A stretch of DNA of 32,570 bases from Verrucomicrobiia bacterium (GTDB lineage Bacteria > Verrucomicrobiota > Verrucomicrobiia > Limisphaerales > DASXHY01): contig DASPIL010000043.1 in assembly GCA_035629175.1 (NCBI GenBank), forward strand, positions 1 through 32,570. The letters run 5' to 3'. Shown piece by piece: positions 1-7,642 of this stretch. The first letter of the stretch is position 1; each line of letters begins with the position of its first letter. The notes below the pieces were generated by a model. It made no database searches. It was not told where the DNA came from and saw only the letters and a program-made list of their open reading frames with translations. Made by a program: the position numbers and the translations under genes.

Positions 1-30
1 GTATTGTTGTTGGGTAATCATCTGGCTGCC

Positions 31-68
31 GAGTTGAGGAGGGCTGGCCTGCGGCCAGCCTCCAACTC
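31..68 (-). terminator. Hairpin downstream of the LysR gene, possible terminator
   Basis: An imperfect inverted repeat (GAGTTG...GGCTGGCC, 3-nt loop, GGCCAGCC...CAACTC) lies about 20 bases past the stop codon of the LysR gene on its downstream side. The stem is long and GC-rich, but no T-run follows it on the minus strand, so it may be a rho-assisted or mRNA-stabilising hairpin rather than a classical intrinsic terminator. Confidence 0.4.
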
Positions 69-87
69 GCTGCCAAATGCTACCGGC

Positions 88-939
88 TCACTGGTGATTT
101 TTAATTGGCATTACTGGTGAAAAATAATCGTCACTGTCCAGAGAGGGCGATGGAACGATGGGAATGAGTTTGATTCGCGACCCCGTCGTTAACTCCAGGC
201 TTTGCGGCATGATCGCAGCACCTGAGCCGGTCTCCAACGCCGTCACCAAGCCAACTCCGTCGTCGTATTCTTCCACAATGGGCGGGTGCGCTTTTGTCCC
301 GCCGAACAATGCCCGGAGGTAGGCATGATATTCGGGATACTCTTTCCGACTATACGCCACCAACGATTGGTTTTTGAGCTGCGCCACTGAAACCGAACGG
401 AGCTTGGCGAGCGGATGATTTCTTCCCACCGCTAACCGCAGGTGATCATGGACAAACTCCTCGAAATGCAAACCGCGCAGCATGGCGCGGGTCGGACGAA
501 CGAGAAAAGCGAGGTGTAATTTGCCTTCGTGGAGTCCGCGTAACATTTCCTCCGGCGAAAGGTCATGCAACTTCACCCGAACTCCCGCGAACTGCTTGCG
601 GAATGCGCGTAAGGCTGGCGGCAGGAAACTTACGGTGGGCATTGGAGCGTAACCCACGTTTAACTCCTCGTGCTGTCCCGAAGCAACGACCCGAGCCGCT
701 TTGACCGCTTCATCCGCCCGCCGCAACACCGCCCGCGACTCGACGAGAAAGGCCCGCCCCGCATCCGTCAGGCGCACGGATTTGGCGCTCCGTTCCAAAA
801 GTAAAAAACCGAGTTCTTCCTCTAGATCGCGAATTTGCCGACTCAATCCGGGTTGCGAAACATGAAGGTTCAGCGCGGCGCGCGTGACGTTTTCGGCCTC
901 GGCCACGGCTACGAAATAACGGAGATGACGAAGTTCCAT
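88..939 (-). CDS. LysR-family transcriptional regulator
   Basis: This 283-aa protein is a cytoplasmic DNA-binding regulator. Residues 1-60 form the winged helix-turn-helix typical of LysR proteins (MELRHLRYFVAVAE, then VSQPGLSRQIRDLEEELG). The remainder is a periplasmic-binding-protein-like effector domain starting near residue 90 (LNVGYAPMPT). The length is slightly short for the family (about 290-310). The start ATG at 939 precedes the canonical N-terminal sequence directly. It is transcribed divergently from the reductase gene at 1025, and the 85-bp gap contains a T-N11-A palindrome, the usual LysR binding site. I infer that it regulates the rightward genes and itself. The effector is unknown. 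Family assignment is secure; target and ligand are inference. Confidence 0.95.
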   Translation of the reverse strand: MELRHLRYFVAVAEAENVTRAALNLHVSQPGLSRQIRDLEEELGFLLLERSAKSVRLTDAGRAFLVESRAVLRRADEAVKAARVVASGQHEELNVGYAPMPTVSFLPPALRAFRKQFAGVRVKLHDLSPEEMLRGLHEGKLHLAFLVRPTRAMLRGLHFEEFVHDHLRLAVGRNHPLAKLRSVSVAQLKNQSLVAYSRKEYPEYHAYLRALFGGTKAHPPIVEEYDDGVGLVTALETGSGAAIMPQSLELTTGSRIKLIPIVPSPSLDSDDYFSPVMPIKNHQ

Positions 940-948
940 GCTCGGTTG

Positions 949-969
949 AGCATACCCTTTGGTTATGCT
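949..969. promoter_or_regulatory. Candidate LysR operator (T-N11-A palindrome)
   Basis: AGCATA and TATGCT form a perfect 6-bp inverted repeat separated by 9 bases, containing the T-N11-A pattern centred in the short gap between the divergent LysR and reductase genes. It starts 10 bases upstream of the LysR start codon and ends 55 bases before the reductase start. This position is classical for an autoregulating LysR protein. Functional use is inferred. Confidence 0.55.
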
Positions 970-1024
970 GAGGCAAGAATCATGGTCTTTCTCAGAGTCG
1001 GCACGGGTGTGGAATGCTGCTCAC

Positions 1025-1645
1025 ATGAAAAACATCGCAATCATCGGTTCGGGCAACATCGGCGGCAATCTCGCCCGCCTCTTTACCTCCAAACACAACG
1101 TCACTCTGGGATCGCGCAATCCCGAGCAGAGCCGCCTCAAACTCCCCGGCCTCACGATTACGGACTACACTCAAGCCGCCAAGTCTGCCAACATTGTAAT
1201 TCTCGCGGTGCCGTTTTCTGAGGTCACTGCGATTGCCGCCAAGCTCGGCAGTCTCGCCGGAAAAATTCTCATTGATGTCACCAACCCACTCACGGCGGAC
1301 TTTATGGCGCTGACCATTGGCCACACGACATCAGCAGGCGAAGCCATTCAGGCCGCCTTCCCTCAGGCGCACGTCGTCAAAGCTTTCAACACGGTGCTCG
1401 CTCAGGTGCTCGCGAAGGCAGTTTCCGGCGCGAAGTCGCTTCCGTCGGTTCTGGTCGCCGGCAATCATGCGGCGGCGAACGCCGAGGTCGTTCAACTGGC
1501 CAAGGATGCCGGCTTCAGCGCGTTTGACACTGGCGCAATCACCAATGCGCGTTACCTTGAACCTCTCGCCGCACTGGGAATTCAACTCGCCTACGCGAAG
1601 GGTCATGGCGGCGAAGTCGGTTTCGCGTTCGCAGCAGTCAACTAA
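1025..1645 (+). CDS. NADP(H)-binding reductase, F420-oxidoreductase-like
   Basis: This 206-aa Rossmann-fold protein begins MKNIAIIGSGNIGGNLARLF, with the dinucleotide-binding glycines at residues 8-14. The GSRNPE stretch after the second strand is typical of NADP-dependent members. VILAVPFSEV, IDVTNPLT and VVKAFNTV are the hallmark segments of the NADPH-dependent F420 reductase/NAD-binding family (F420_oxidored). Members act on F420, flavins or small carbonyl substrates; which one applies here cannot be read from the sequence. The start at 1025 was chosen over an upstream in-frame GTG because the glycine-rich loop must lie at the extreme N-terminus and because the upstream stretch overlaps the operator. 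It is the first gene of the rightward series, with 7 bases to the next gene. Confidence 0.88.
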   Translation: MKNIAIIGSGNIGGNLARLFTSKHNVTLGSRNPEQSRLKLPGLTITDYTQAAKSANIVILAVPFSEVTAIAAKLGSLAGKILIDVTNPLTADFMALTIGHTTSAGEAIQAAFPQAHVVKAFNTVLAQVLAKAVSGAKSLPSVLVAGNHAAANAEVVQLAKDAGFSAFDTGAITNARYLEPLAALGIQLAYAKGHGGEVGFAFAAVN

Positions 1646-1652
1646 GCCGCCT

Positions 1653-2327
1653 ATGAAGCCCTGGCTCATATCCATTATTGCGTCGGTCGTAGTTGGAATC
1701 TCGATGGTTCACGCGCAGCCGATTGATCTTACGAAAACCAGGCTGCTGCCCATCAATGTCTCCTCCTCAACGAACGAGATCATGGGCCGGAGCGCGGTGC
1801 GGGTCACAAAGGACCCTGCGATCAAAGCGTTCGACGAGGCGACGTTCGCCAAACTCGTTGGGACTGACTTCAAAAATGGAACCATCGAGGTAGAGGTGCT
1901 GAGTCGATTGCTCAAAGACGCACCTGCCTATGCTCGTGGATTCATCGGCGTCGCCTTTCGCATCAATGAAGACAACTCCCGGTTCGAGAGTATTTATATT
2001 CGCCCGACGAATGGAAGAGCGGATGATCAGCTGCGGCGCAACGGCGCCACGCAGTATTTTTCCTATCCCAACTTCAAGTTTGACCGGCTCAGGAAAGAAT
2101 CGCCGGGCAGGTATGAGTCCTACGCAGACATGGGCCTAAACGAATGGATCACGATCAAGATCGTGGTGCGGGACGAGAAGGCGAAGTTGTATCTGAATGG
2201 CGACGAGCATCCGGTGTTAGTCGTGAACGATCTTAAGCACGGTGCGGATTCATCGGGCGCCATCGGACTGTGGGTTGACGTGGGGACGGAAGGGTATTTC
2301 TCTGATTTGAGGATTCGGAAAGATTGA
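1653..2327 (+). CDS. Secreted DUF1080/LamG-like (concanavalin-A fold) protein
   Basis: This 224-aa protein has an N-terminal signal peptide (MKPWLISIIASVVVGISMVH followed by AQP, cleavage probably after residue 22), so it is probably exported. The mature part resembles the jelly-roll domain of 3-keto-disaccharide hydrolase/DUF1080-type proteins: GTIEVEV near residue 69, GFIGVAFR, a long variable segment, then NEWITIKIVV, KLYLNG and GAIGLWVDVGTEGYFSDL at the C-terminus. Such domains bind or cleave sugars; no catalytic residue can be assigned from sequence alone. It starts 7 bases after the reductase stop, so the two are probably co-transcribed. Fold assignment is moderately sure; activity is unknown. 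Confidence 0.75.
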   Translation: MKPWLISIIASVVVGISMVHAQPIDLTKTRLLPINVSSSTNEIMGRSAVRVTKDPAIKAFDEATFAKLVGTDFKNGTIEVEVLSRLLKDAPAYARGFIGVAFRINEDNSRFESIYIRPTNGRADDQLRRNGATQYFSYPNFKFDRLRKESPGRYESYADMGLNEWITIKIVVRDEKAKLYLNGDEHPVLVVNDLKHGADSSGAIGLWVDVGTEGYFSDLRIRKD

Positions 2328-2401
2328 CCAATAATCAGGCGTCACGCGCGGGTCGATGAAGGACATTTTTTCAATCACACGAAGCCAAAAGGAACGGAAT
2401 C

Positions 2402-3577
2402 ATGAACAGACGAGACGCCATCAAAGCCACCCTCAGTGTGGCAGCCGGAGTCGCCACGCTTCGAGCGGGATCACTTCTCGCCCAGCAGTCCGATGCGAAG
2501 CCTGCCACAACAGCGGCAGACACTATTTATCTGAACCCCGCGACCGGAGCCGATACCAACTCGGGAGCCAAGGACAATCCGCTCAAGACAATCGCTGAGG
2601 CGGCACGCCGCGTAAACCAAGCAGCCGGAGCCGGGCCGATGACTGTGGTTCTCTCTGAAGGAGTATATTCCGTCGGCGAAACCGCGACATTCAAACCGAC
2701 TCAACGCAGCTTCACCAAAACAGACCGCCTTACGATCCGCGCTGAGGTGCTGCCCGACGACCCGGACTGGCACACCGGACGAATGCCGACCCTCATCCAC
2801 ACGTTGCCGCTGACCGGGCCGAATGCCAGGGGGCTTATCTTCGGACTGCTGACGGAGACGAGCCACGTCACGATTCGTGGCCTCAAGCTGCTGGGCGCAC
2901 CGGTCGTTGAGGCGCCCAAGCCCGGCATGCTCGTCCGCGTCTAACCGATCGGCAGGATGGGCAAGCAGTTGGAGGACCTGGAAATCACGCAATGCGTTTT
3001 CGCCGGAGACAAGGTGACCAGTCCGAACCATCTCGGAATTCTCGCGCACGGCTCGGGCATCCAGGTCCACCACTGCGTCTTCTACAACGCGAAACTGACC
3101 GTGGTCTTCTGGACCAGCGGTAGTCGCGGGCACTCAATGCGAAACTGCTTCGTCCACGGCGCCTACGGGTCGGGCGTCTGGACGAGCGAGATCGCCGACG
3201 ATTTCGAATTTCGGAACAACGTGATCGCCAACGGTAACTACGTGTGGACCTACCAGAGTGGTGCGTCGGCGGGACGCGACCCGGACGCCGGAGCACAAAG
3301 GAGCGGCTCGCCGACCGCGACCGAGAAACAGCGAGTGCATTACAAGGTCGTCAACAGCCTGTTCGCCGCGAACAAAAAGATGGCCTGCTCCGGCACGGGT
3401 GCGAACCTCGGGTTTAAGGACATTGATGCTTCTTTTATCGAACTCATCAACACCAAGATCTCGGACCAGCCTGTCACCGTCGAGCTTGACGAGACCAGGA
3501 AGAATTTCCTCCACCCGGTGGCCGGTTCGGAAGCAGCGAAGATCGGTGTGGGGCTGTTCCTGAACTCGGGCACATAA
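2402..3577 (+). pseudogene. Tat-exported right-handed beta-helix protein, interrupted by an in-frame TAA
   Basis: Translation from 2402 gives a twin-arginine signal (MNRRDAIKATLSVAAGVATL), then a beta-helix opening (TIYLNPATGADTNSGAKDNP, LKTIAEAARRV) typical of DUF1565/pectate-lyase-like proteins. At codon 181 (2942-2944) the frame meets TAA and then continues open in the same frame for another 633 bases with clear family content (LEDLEITQCVF, GIQVHHCVFYNA, FEFRNNVIANGNY, KVVNSLFAANKK). No frame change is needed: one base substitution, for example from a tyrosine TAC or TAT codon, explains the break. Joined, the product would be about 391 codons including the stop position. A preceding AAGGAACGG may be the ribosome site. 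It is either a recent pseudogene or translated as two pieces; a restart at 2957 is possible but would lack a signal peptide. A second fragment of the same family lies at 5699-5812. Confidence 0.8.
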
Positions 3578-3695
3578 GGCCCTATGAAAAGGTGATATCC
3601 TGAGCGAGATACCAAGGCGTCAGATCGCCAGTGTCGGCGGTGCAGAGACGCAGGCCATCTTTCGACTTAATAGCGACTTTACGAGAAAACAGAAC

Positions 3696-4049
3696 ATGAA
3701 AAACGAAATCTATTCCATCTATCACCTGGCGATCGCTCCGTCGGACTTTGCCGCGTTTGAAAAACTAATTCAGCCCATCGTGGCGGCGACGCGCGAGGAA
3801 CCCGACACGATGACTTACGAATATGTCGTGAATGCCGACCGCTCCTTCGTGCATATTATCGAGAGGTATCGTACGAACGGCCTGCTGCCTCACGTCGAAC
3901 AAACCTTCGCGCCCTTCGCCGAGAGATTCCTAAAATTGGCCACGATCAAGAAGCTATTCGTTTACGGCGACACAACTCCTGAGATTCGCGCCAAACTCGA
4001 CGGCTTCGGTGCCGAATATTTGACGCCGTTCGCGGGCTTTTCGCGGTAA
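3696..4049 (+). CDS. Antibiotic-biosynthesis-monooxygenase (ABM) domain protein
   Basis: This 117-aa cytoplasmic protein has the length and pattern of the ABM ferredoxin-like fold: an initial strand with IYSIYHLAIAPSDFAAFEKL, a helix, then MTYEYVVNADRSFVHIIERY and a second helix with HVEQTFAPFAERFLKL. The family includes small quinol/heme monooxygenases and many stress-related proteins of unknown substrate. No signal peptide is present. It lies 118 bases after the beta-helix gene and 23 bases before the VOC gene, the two probably forming a transcription unit. The substrate cannot be stated. Confidence 0.75.
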   Translation: MKNEIYSIYHLAIAPSDFAAFEKLIQPIVAATREEPDTMTYEYVVNADRSFVHIIERYRTNGLLPHVEQTFAPFAERFLKLATIKKLFVYGDTTPEIRAKLDGFGAEYLTPFAGFSR

Positions 4050-4072
4050 AGGGCCCACCCACTTTTCTGTCA

Positions 4073-4576
4073 ATGAGCTCCACCGAACCATCCAAGCCAA
4101 TCGACCCGGGCGTCTCGATTGGTCATGTGCATCTCAAGGTGGCCGACCTGGAGCGTGCGCTCGCGTTTTACTGTGGCGTGTTGGGCTTTGAACTGATGCA
4201 GCGATTCGGGTCGCAAGCTGCGTTTGTTTCTGCCGGCGGCTATCATCATCACATCGGGCTGAACACCTGGGAAAGCGGCGGCGGTGCGCCTCCACGGCAG
4301 AGAGCGACCGGGTTGTATCATCTGGCAATTCTATATCCCACGCGAGCGGCGCTCGCCGATGCGCTGCATCGCGTCCTCGCAGCGGGGGTCGAACTTGAGG
4401 GTGCGTCCGACCACGGCGTGAGCGAGGCCATCTACTTGCGCGACCCTGATCGCAACGGAGTAGAGCTATACTGGGACAAGCCGAAAGAACAGTGGCCGCG
4501 CACGCCGGACGGCGGCGTTGCGATGTTTACGCGCCATTTGGATCTCAATGGCCTGACCGCGGAATCCAAACAATGA
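4073..4576 (+). CDS. VOC-superfamily protein, catechol-2,3-dioxygenase-like (glyoxalase fold)
   Basis: This 167-aa protein carries a vicinal-oxygen-chelate domain with two beta-alpha-beta-beta-beta modules. The first begins IGHVHLKVADLERALAFYCG with a candidate metal ligand at His18 or His20. The second has GLYHLAILYP (His83) and ends RDPDRNGVELYWDKP with Glu131. This 2-His-1-Glu set is the usual metal site, and the FYCGVLGF and DPDRNGVELY strings match CatE-type ring-cleavage dioxygenases and related proteins. The protein is about half the length of two-domain extradiol dioxygenases, so the exact substrate is open. Its stop overlaps the next start in an ATGA quartet (4573-4576), indicating translational coupling to the alpha/beta hydrolase. 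Confidence 0.82.
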   Translation: MSSTEPSKPIDPGVSIGHVHLKVADLERALAFYCGVLGFELMQRFGSQAAFVSAGGYHHHIGLNTWESGGGAPPRQRATGLYHLAILYPTRAALADALHRVLAAGVELEGASDHGVSEAIYLRDPDRNGVELYWDKPKEQWPRTPDGGVAMFTRHLDLNGLTAESKQ

Positions 4577-5691
4577 ATACCATGAAACCGAATGATCGTG
4601 CGGCCATTGCAGCGAGGAGGGTGTTGATGCATCAGTCGGTGGCTGTGCTCTCACCCGAAACCCGAGAACCAAGTGACAGGAATTTAATACGAAACGTCGC
4701 CCGCCAGATCTGTTGCACTCTTTTGTTTCTCCTCTTTGCCTTCAGCAACGCCGTGGCCGCACCGGCGTTGGAGGTTCTCGGCAAGGACTACGAGTTTCCC
4801 AACAGGATCGCGGAATTCCCCGCTAAGCTCTCGGATTTCAAAAAGCTGGAGATCAATTCCTTCACCACGAGCGACGGGGTGAAACTCACCTATTGGGAGG
4901 CTGGAGAAGGCAAGCCGCTCATCTTCATTCCCGGCTGGTCCGCCAACGGCGCGGAGTATGTCAACGTGATGTTCCTCCTGAGCAAACATTATCACGTCTA
5001 CGTTCTCGATCCCCGTAATCAGGGGCTTTCTCAGCGGGTCGATTTCGGGACGCGCATTTCCCGCTTTTCCGTGGATCTCAAAGAGTTCGTTGACCACCTT
5101 GGGGTGAAGTCGGCCAATTACTGCGGCTGGTCGATGGGAGCCGCGGTGCTGTGGAGCTACATTGAGCTGTTTGGCACGAAAGGTATCCACAAAGTGGCCT
5201 TCGTCGATGAGCCGGTCTCGATCTACTCCCATGCGGACTGGTCCGAGCAGGAGCGGCTCGACGCCGGTGGCATGACCACTTCGCCGGAAAGGATGGTCGC
5301 TGCGTTCACGGCGGGTGCTCCGGCGAATGACATGATTGTTGATATGAGTGCGACCAAGCGGGCCATGGCCACGGACTCGCCGCATTTCGTGAACTCCCAA
5401 AGCTTCGCGCGTGAATTCGTCCACAACGATCCGAAGTTTACCGCGCTTGTGCTCTTTGACCATGCCATGAACGACTGGCGCGATGTGATCCGGCACAAGA
5501 TCAATGTGCCCACAGCGATCTTCTCCGGCGAATACAGCAACAACCTGCCGAGCCAGCGATGGATGAAGTCGGTGATCCCAAACGCAACGCTCTACGTCTA
5601 CACCAAAGCGGAGCAAGGCGACCACTTTCTGATGTTCAAGAACCCAATTAAATTTGCCGCCGACCTCCAATCGTACTTGGAGCGGTATTGA
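4573..5691 (+). CDS. Exported alpha/beta hydrolase
   Basis: The product is 372 aa if it starts at the ATG in the ATGA overlap at 4573. A later in-frame ATG at 4627 would put the hydrophobic export segment (ICCTLLFLLFAFSNAVAAPA) closer to the N-terminus and is also plausible. The mature part has the alpha/beta-hydrolase order: oxyanion strand PLIFIPGWSANG, nucleophile elbow NYCGWSMGAAV with Ser187, an acid presumably in the PTAIFSGEYS region, and catalytic His351 in GDHFLMFKNP. The family covers esterases, lipases, epoxide hydrolases and C-C bond hydrolases. Coupling to a VOC dioxygenase-like gene suggests processing of a ring-cleavage or lactone product, but export to the periplasm fits that poorly. 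Immediately downstream is a tail fragment of an unrelated beta-helix gene. Confidence 0.85.
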   Translation: MNTMKPNDRAAIAARRVLMHQSVAVLSPETREPSDRNLIRNVARQICCTLLFLLFAFSNAVAAPALEVLGKDYEFPNRIAEFPAKLSDFKKLEINSFTTSDGVKLTYWEAGEGKPLIFIPGWSANGAEYVNVMFLLSKHYHVYVLDPRNQGLSQRVDFGTRISRFSVDLKEFVDHLGVKSANYCGWSMGAAVLWSYIELFGTKGIHKVAFVDEPVSIYSHADWSEQERLDAGGMTTSPERMVAAFTAGAPANDMIVDMSATKRAMATDSPHFVNSQSFAREFVHNDPKFTALVLFDHAMNDWRDVIRHKINVPTAIFSGEYSNNLPSQRWMKSVIPNATLYVYTKAEQGDHFLMFKNPIKFAADLQSYLERY

Positions 5692-5698
5692 TGCCCGC

Positions 5699-5812
5699 GC
5701 GGAAGTTCAGATAGTTAAACTCGTCGAGCTTGATGAGACCAAGAAGAATTACAACCATCCCATGCCGGGGGCCGGAGATGGCAAAGCCCGGCATCTTTTA
5801 GCGCAAATATGA
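5699..5812 (+). pseudogene. Orphan C-terminal remnant of a beta-helix protein gene
   Basis: Frame 2 here reads REVQIVKLVELDETKKNYNH followed by PMPGAGDG and ends at a TGA (5810-5812). It matches the end of the beta-helix gene upstream, where VTVELDETRKNFLHPVAGSE is read at about 3475-3534. The nucleotide match is also visible (CTTGATGAGACCAAGAAGAA versus CTTGACGAGACCAGGAAGAA). No start or body of such a gene precedes it; the alpha/beta hydrolase ends 8 bases before. I read this as the leftover 3' end of a second, deleted or replaced family member. Confidence 0.65.
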
Positions 5813-5898
5813 ACGTAGAGAAGATAATAACTCTTGGGGCCACCTCTGTGATCGCCGATGGTTTTGACCGCAACAACCTGATCACCATCGGACAATGA
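5809..5898 (+). CDS. Possible 29-aa ORF overlapping both neighbours
   Basis: An ATG at 5809 opens MNVEKIITLGATSVIADGFD and closes with TGA at 5896-5898. Its start overlaps the stop of the beta-helix remnant as ATGA, and its stop overlaps the methyltransferase start as ATGA. I do not recognise the peptide, and it may be a gene fragment rather than a functional product. Double four-base overlaps are the main reason to list it; translation through it could couple the methyltransferase to upstream genes. Confidence 0.25.
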   Translation: MNVEKIITLGATSVIADGFDRNNLITIGQ

Positions 5899-6665
5899 AT
5901 CCCACATCATCAGAACGCTTCGACAATCTAGCGGGGAGTTACGCGGCCAGCGAGGTTCACGCTGACAGTCCCACCCTTAACCGCCTGCACATGTTGCTCC
6001 CGCCCGTGGACTCGGTGTGCGACGTGGCCAGCGGTGCAGGTCATACCGGGTTGGGGTTCGCGGGAATTGCCTCTCGTATCGTCGCAGTTGATCCTGCTCC
6101 GAATATGCTCGCGCAATGCCGACGTTTGGCGGCGAACTGCGGTGTTGCCATGGACACAGTCGAGGCGTTCGTGGAAGCCATCCCCCTGGCAACAGCGTCG
6201 TTTGATTTGGTCACTTGCCGCCTGGCCGCGCACCATTTCTCTGACCTTTCCAAAGCCCTGACCGAAATGACCCGGCTCGTAAAACCGGGCGGGCAAATGG
6301 CTGTCATCGATCTGGAGGGGGATGAAAATGATTCATTCGATGAGCTCAACCACGAAATCGAAATGCTCCACGACCCCACCCATGTGCGTTCTTACACTGC
6401 TAGAAATTGGAGGGAGCTTTTCGCGGCGCACGGGTTGGAGGTAGTGGCTTGTGAGAATCGCTACAGAGAATTCCCCGCGGGTCTTACGGTAAGGAGGTGG
6501 TGCGACTTGGGCAATTCGGGCCCCGAAGCCGTGCAAGCAATCGGTGATAGATTGGCAGCCGCCCCGCCGGAATGTTTGGCGGCACTCGAAATCGTGAGGA
6601 ACTGCGTCGGAGAATTTTGCATCCCTGTCCGCACGTTGCTCATCATTGGCCGCAAACCCCTATGA
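5895..6665 (+). CDS. Class I SAM-dependent methyltransferase
   Basis: This 256-aa cytoplasmic protein starts MNPTSSERFDNLAGSYAASE. Motif I, the SAM-binding glycine loop, is VCDVASGAGHTGLGFA near residues 36-51. It is followed by RIVAVDPAPNMLAQCR (acidic residue after strand 2), the FDLVTCRLAAHHFSDL segment, and the post-motif LVKPGGQMAVIDL. The pattern is that of the UbiE/Methyltransf_11 group, which methylates quinones, sterol-like molecules and many small substrates. The acceptor cannot be deduced. The start is coupled to the preceding small ORF by an ATGA overlap. The downstream 159 bases to panB show no clear terminator. Confidence 0.9.
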   Translation: MNPTSSERFDNLAGSYAASEVHADSPTLNRLHMLLPPVDSVCDVASGAGHTGLGFAGIASRIVAVDPAPNMLAQCRRLAANCGVAMDTVEAFVEAIPLATASFDLVTCRLAAHHFSDLSKALTEMTRLVKPGGQMAVIDLEGDENDSFDELNHEIEMLHDPTHVRSYTARNWRELFAAHGLEVVACENRYREFPAGLTVRRWCDLGNSGPEAVQAIGDRLAAAPPECLAALEIVRNCVGEFCIPVRTLLIIGRKPL

Positions 6666-6824
6666 CGGCGCAGCCCCAAAGGCGGGTGACTTGTTCCTGG
6701 GTTGGCGCTACCTTGCGCATGCGGATGGAGTCACGTCGCGAGCTCGGCGTTGGGTTTTTTCCAATAATGCTAAGCCCGTGATATTGTTGTGACGATCGGC
6801 GTCTTTTTGCGCAACCATAAGCGG

Positions 6825-7605
6825 ATGACTGAAGAGAAGATAACGTCCGAGGCCAGTCGCGCCACGAAGGCTCAGGGCCTGAAGATTGCCGCTTTGACTG
6901 CCTACGACTTTCCAATGACTCAGGTGCTGGATCGAGCAGGAGTGCCCTTGATCGTCGTTGGAGATTCTGTCGGCATGGTTGTGCTAGGTTACCAGACACC
7001 ACCTATAACCACGGCCGAAATGGAGCACCAGTTGCGAGCTGTGGCAGCGCAAAACCGCGCGGATTGATTGTTGCGGACCTGCAGTACCGTAGCTATGACG
7101 CGGTCGCCAGCGCTGTCGCCAACGCACAGCGCCTGATCACCGCCGGGGCGGAGGGTATCAAAGCCGAACGTGGTCGGGACATTCTTCCCCAAGTCCGTGC
7201 CATCATTGAGAGCAATATTCCCTTCGTTGGCCACTTGGGAATGCTGCCCCAGCATGTCCCTGAAGAGGGTGGGTACCATGTCAAAGGGGAAACGCCCGAA
7301 CAGCACGAGGCGATCCTGGCCGATGCCGAAGCTTTGGCCAATGCAGGCGCCTTCGCGGTGGTGCTGGAACTCGTCGTGGCGTCGGTGGCACGGACTCTAT
7401 CCCAGCGCCTGCGGATTCCGACGATTGGCATCGGCGCCGGTGGGGGGTGCGATGGCCAGGTTCTAGTTACTCAGGATCTTCTAGGAATGTTGCCCGGGCA
7501 CCATTTGAAACACGTCACCCCAAGCTCAGTGCTGCCGAACAGATGATTACTGCTGTTCAGGAATGGAGACAGGCCGCTGTCCGGAAGATAGAGAATCATC
7601 AATAG
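6825..7605 (+). pseudogene. panB: Ketopantoate hydroxymethyltransferase gene with two frameshifts
   Basis: PanB makes ketopantoate in pantothenate/CoA synthesis. Frame 0 from ATG 6825 gives KIAALTAYDFPMTQVLDRAG, VVGDSVGMVVLGY and AEMEHQLRAVAAQNRA. The frame breaks at about 7060-7067 and resumes one frame over with LIVADLQYRSY, GHLGMLPQHV, GGYHVKGETPEQ, AFAVVLELV and IPTIGIGAGGGCDGQVLV. It breaks again at a CCCC run near 7520-7523 and resumes with KLSAAEQMITAVQEWRQAA to TAG 7603-7605. Two restored bases would give 783 nt, a normal full-length PanB of 260 aa. The Mg-binding Asp residues (GDS, VAD) and catalytic Glu (VLEL) remain, although the Cys usual after that Glu is Leu. It is either a very recent pseudogene or an assembly artefact at short homopolymers. 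Confidence 0.9.
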
Positions 7606-7642
7606 AATCAAGGTGTTGATGAATTTCCGCCGTTGGTAGAAT

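Noticed and set aside
959-1024. Longer N-terminus for the reductase from an upstream GTG
   Set aside because: It would place 22 non-conserved residues before the Rossmann glycine loop and run across the operator; the ATG at 1025 fits the family.
2356-2598. 80-aa frame overlapping the start of the beta-helix gene
   Set aside because: It lies in another frame of a clear Tat signal and beta-helix start and has no recognisable content.
4684-5670. Long minus-strand frame of 328 aa opposite the alpha/beta hydrolase
   Set aside because: It mirrors the hydrolase codons in a GC-rich gene and shows no family motif; the plus-strand protein has a complete hydrolase motif set.
3578-5894. Integron-like gene cassettes in the series of small single genes
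   Set aside because: No attC-like paired core sites (GTTRRRY/RYYYAAC with a hairpin) were seen in the gaps, and two genes overlap at ATGA, which cassettes do not do.
6789-6824. GTG start for panB
   Set aside because: The extra 12 residues are not PanB-like; the ATG at 6825 gives a normal N-terminus and a normal total length.
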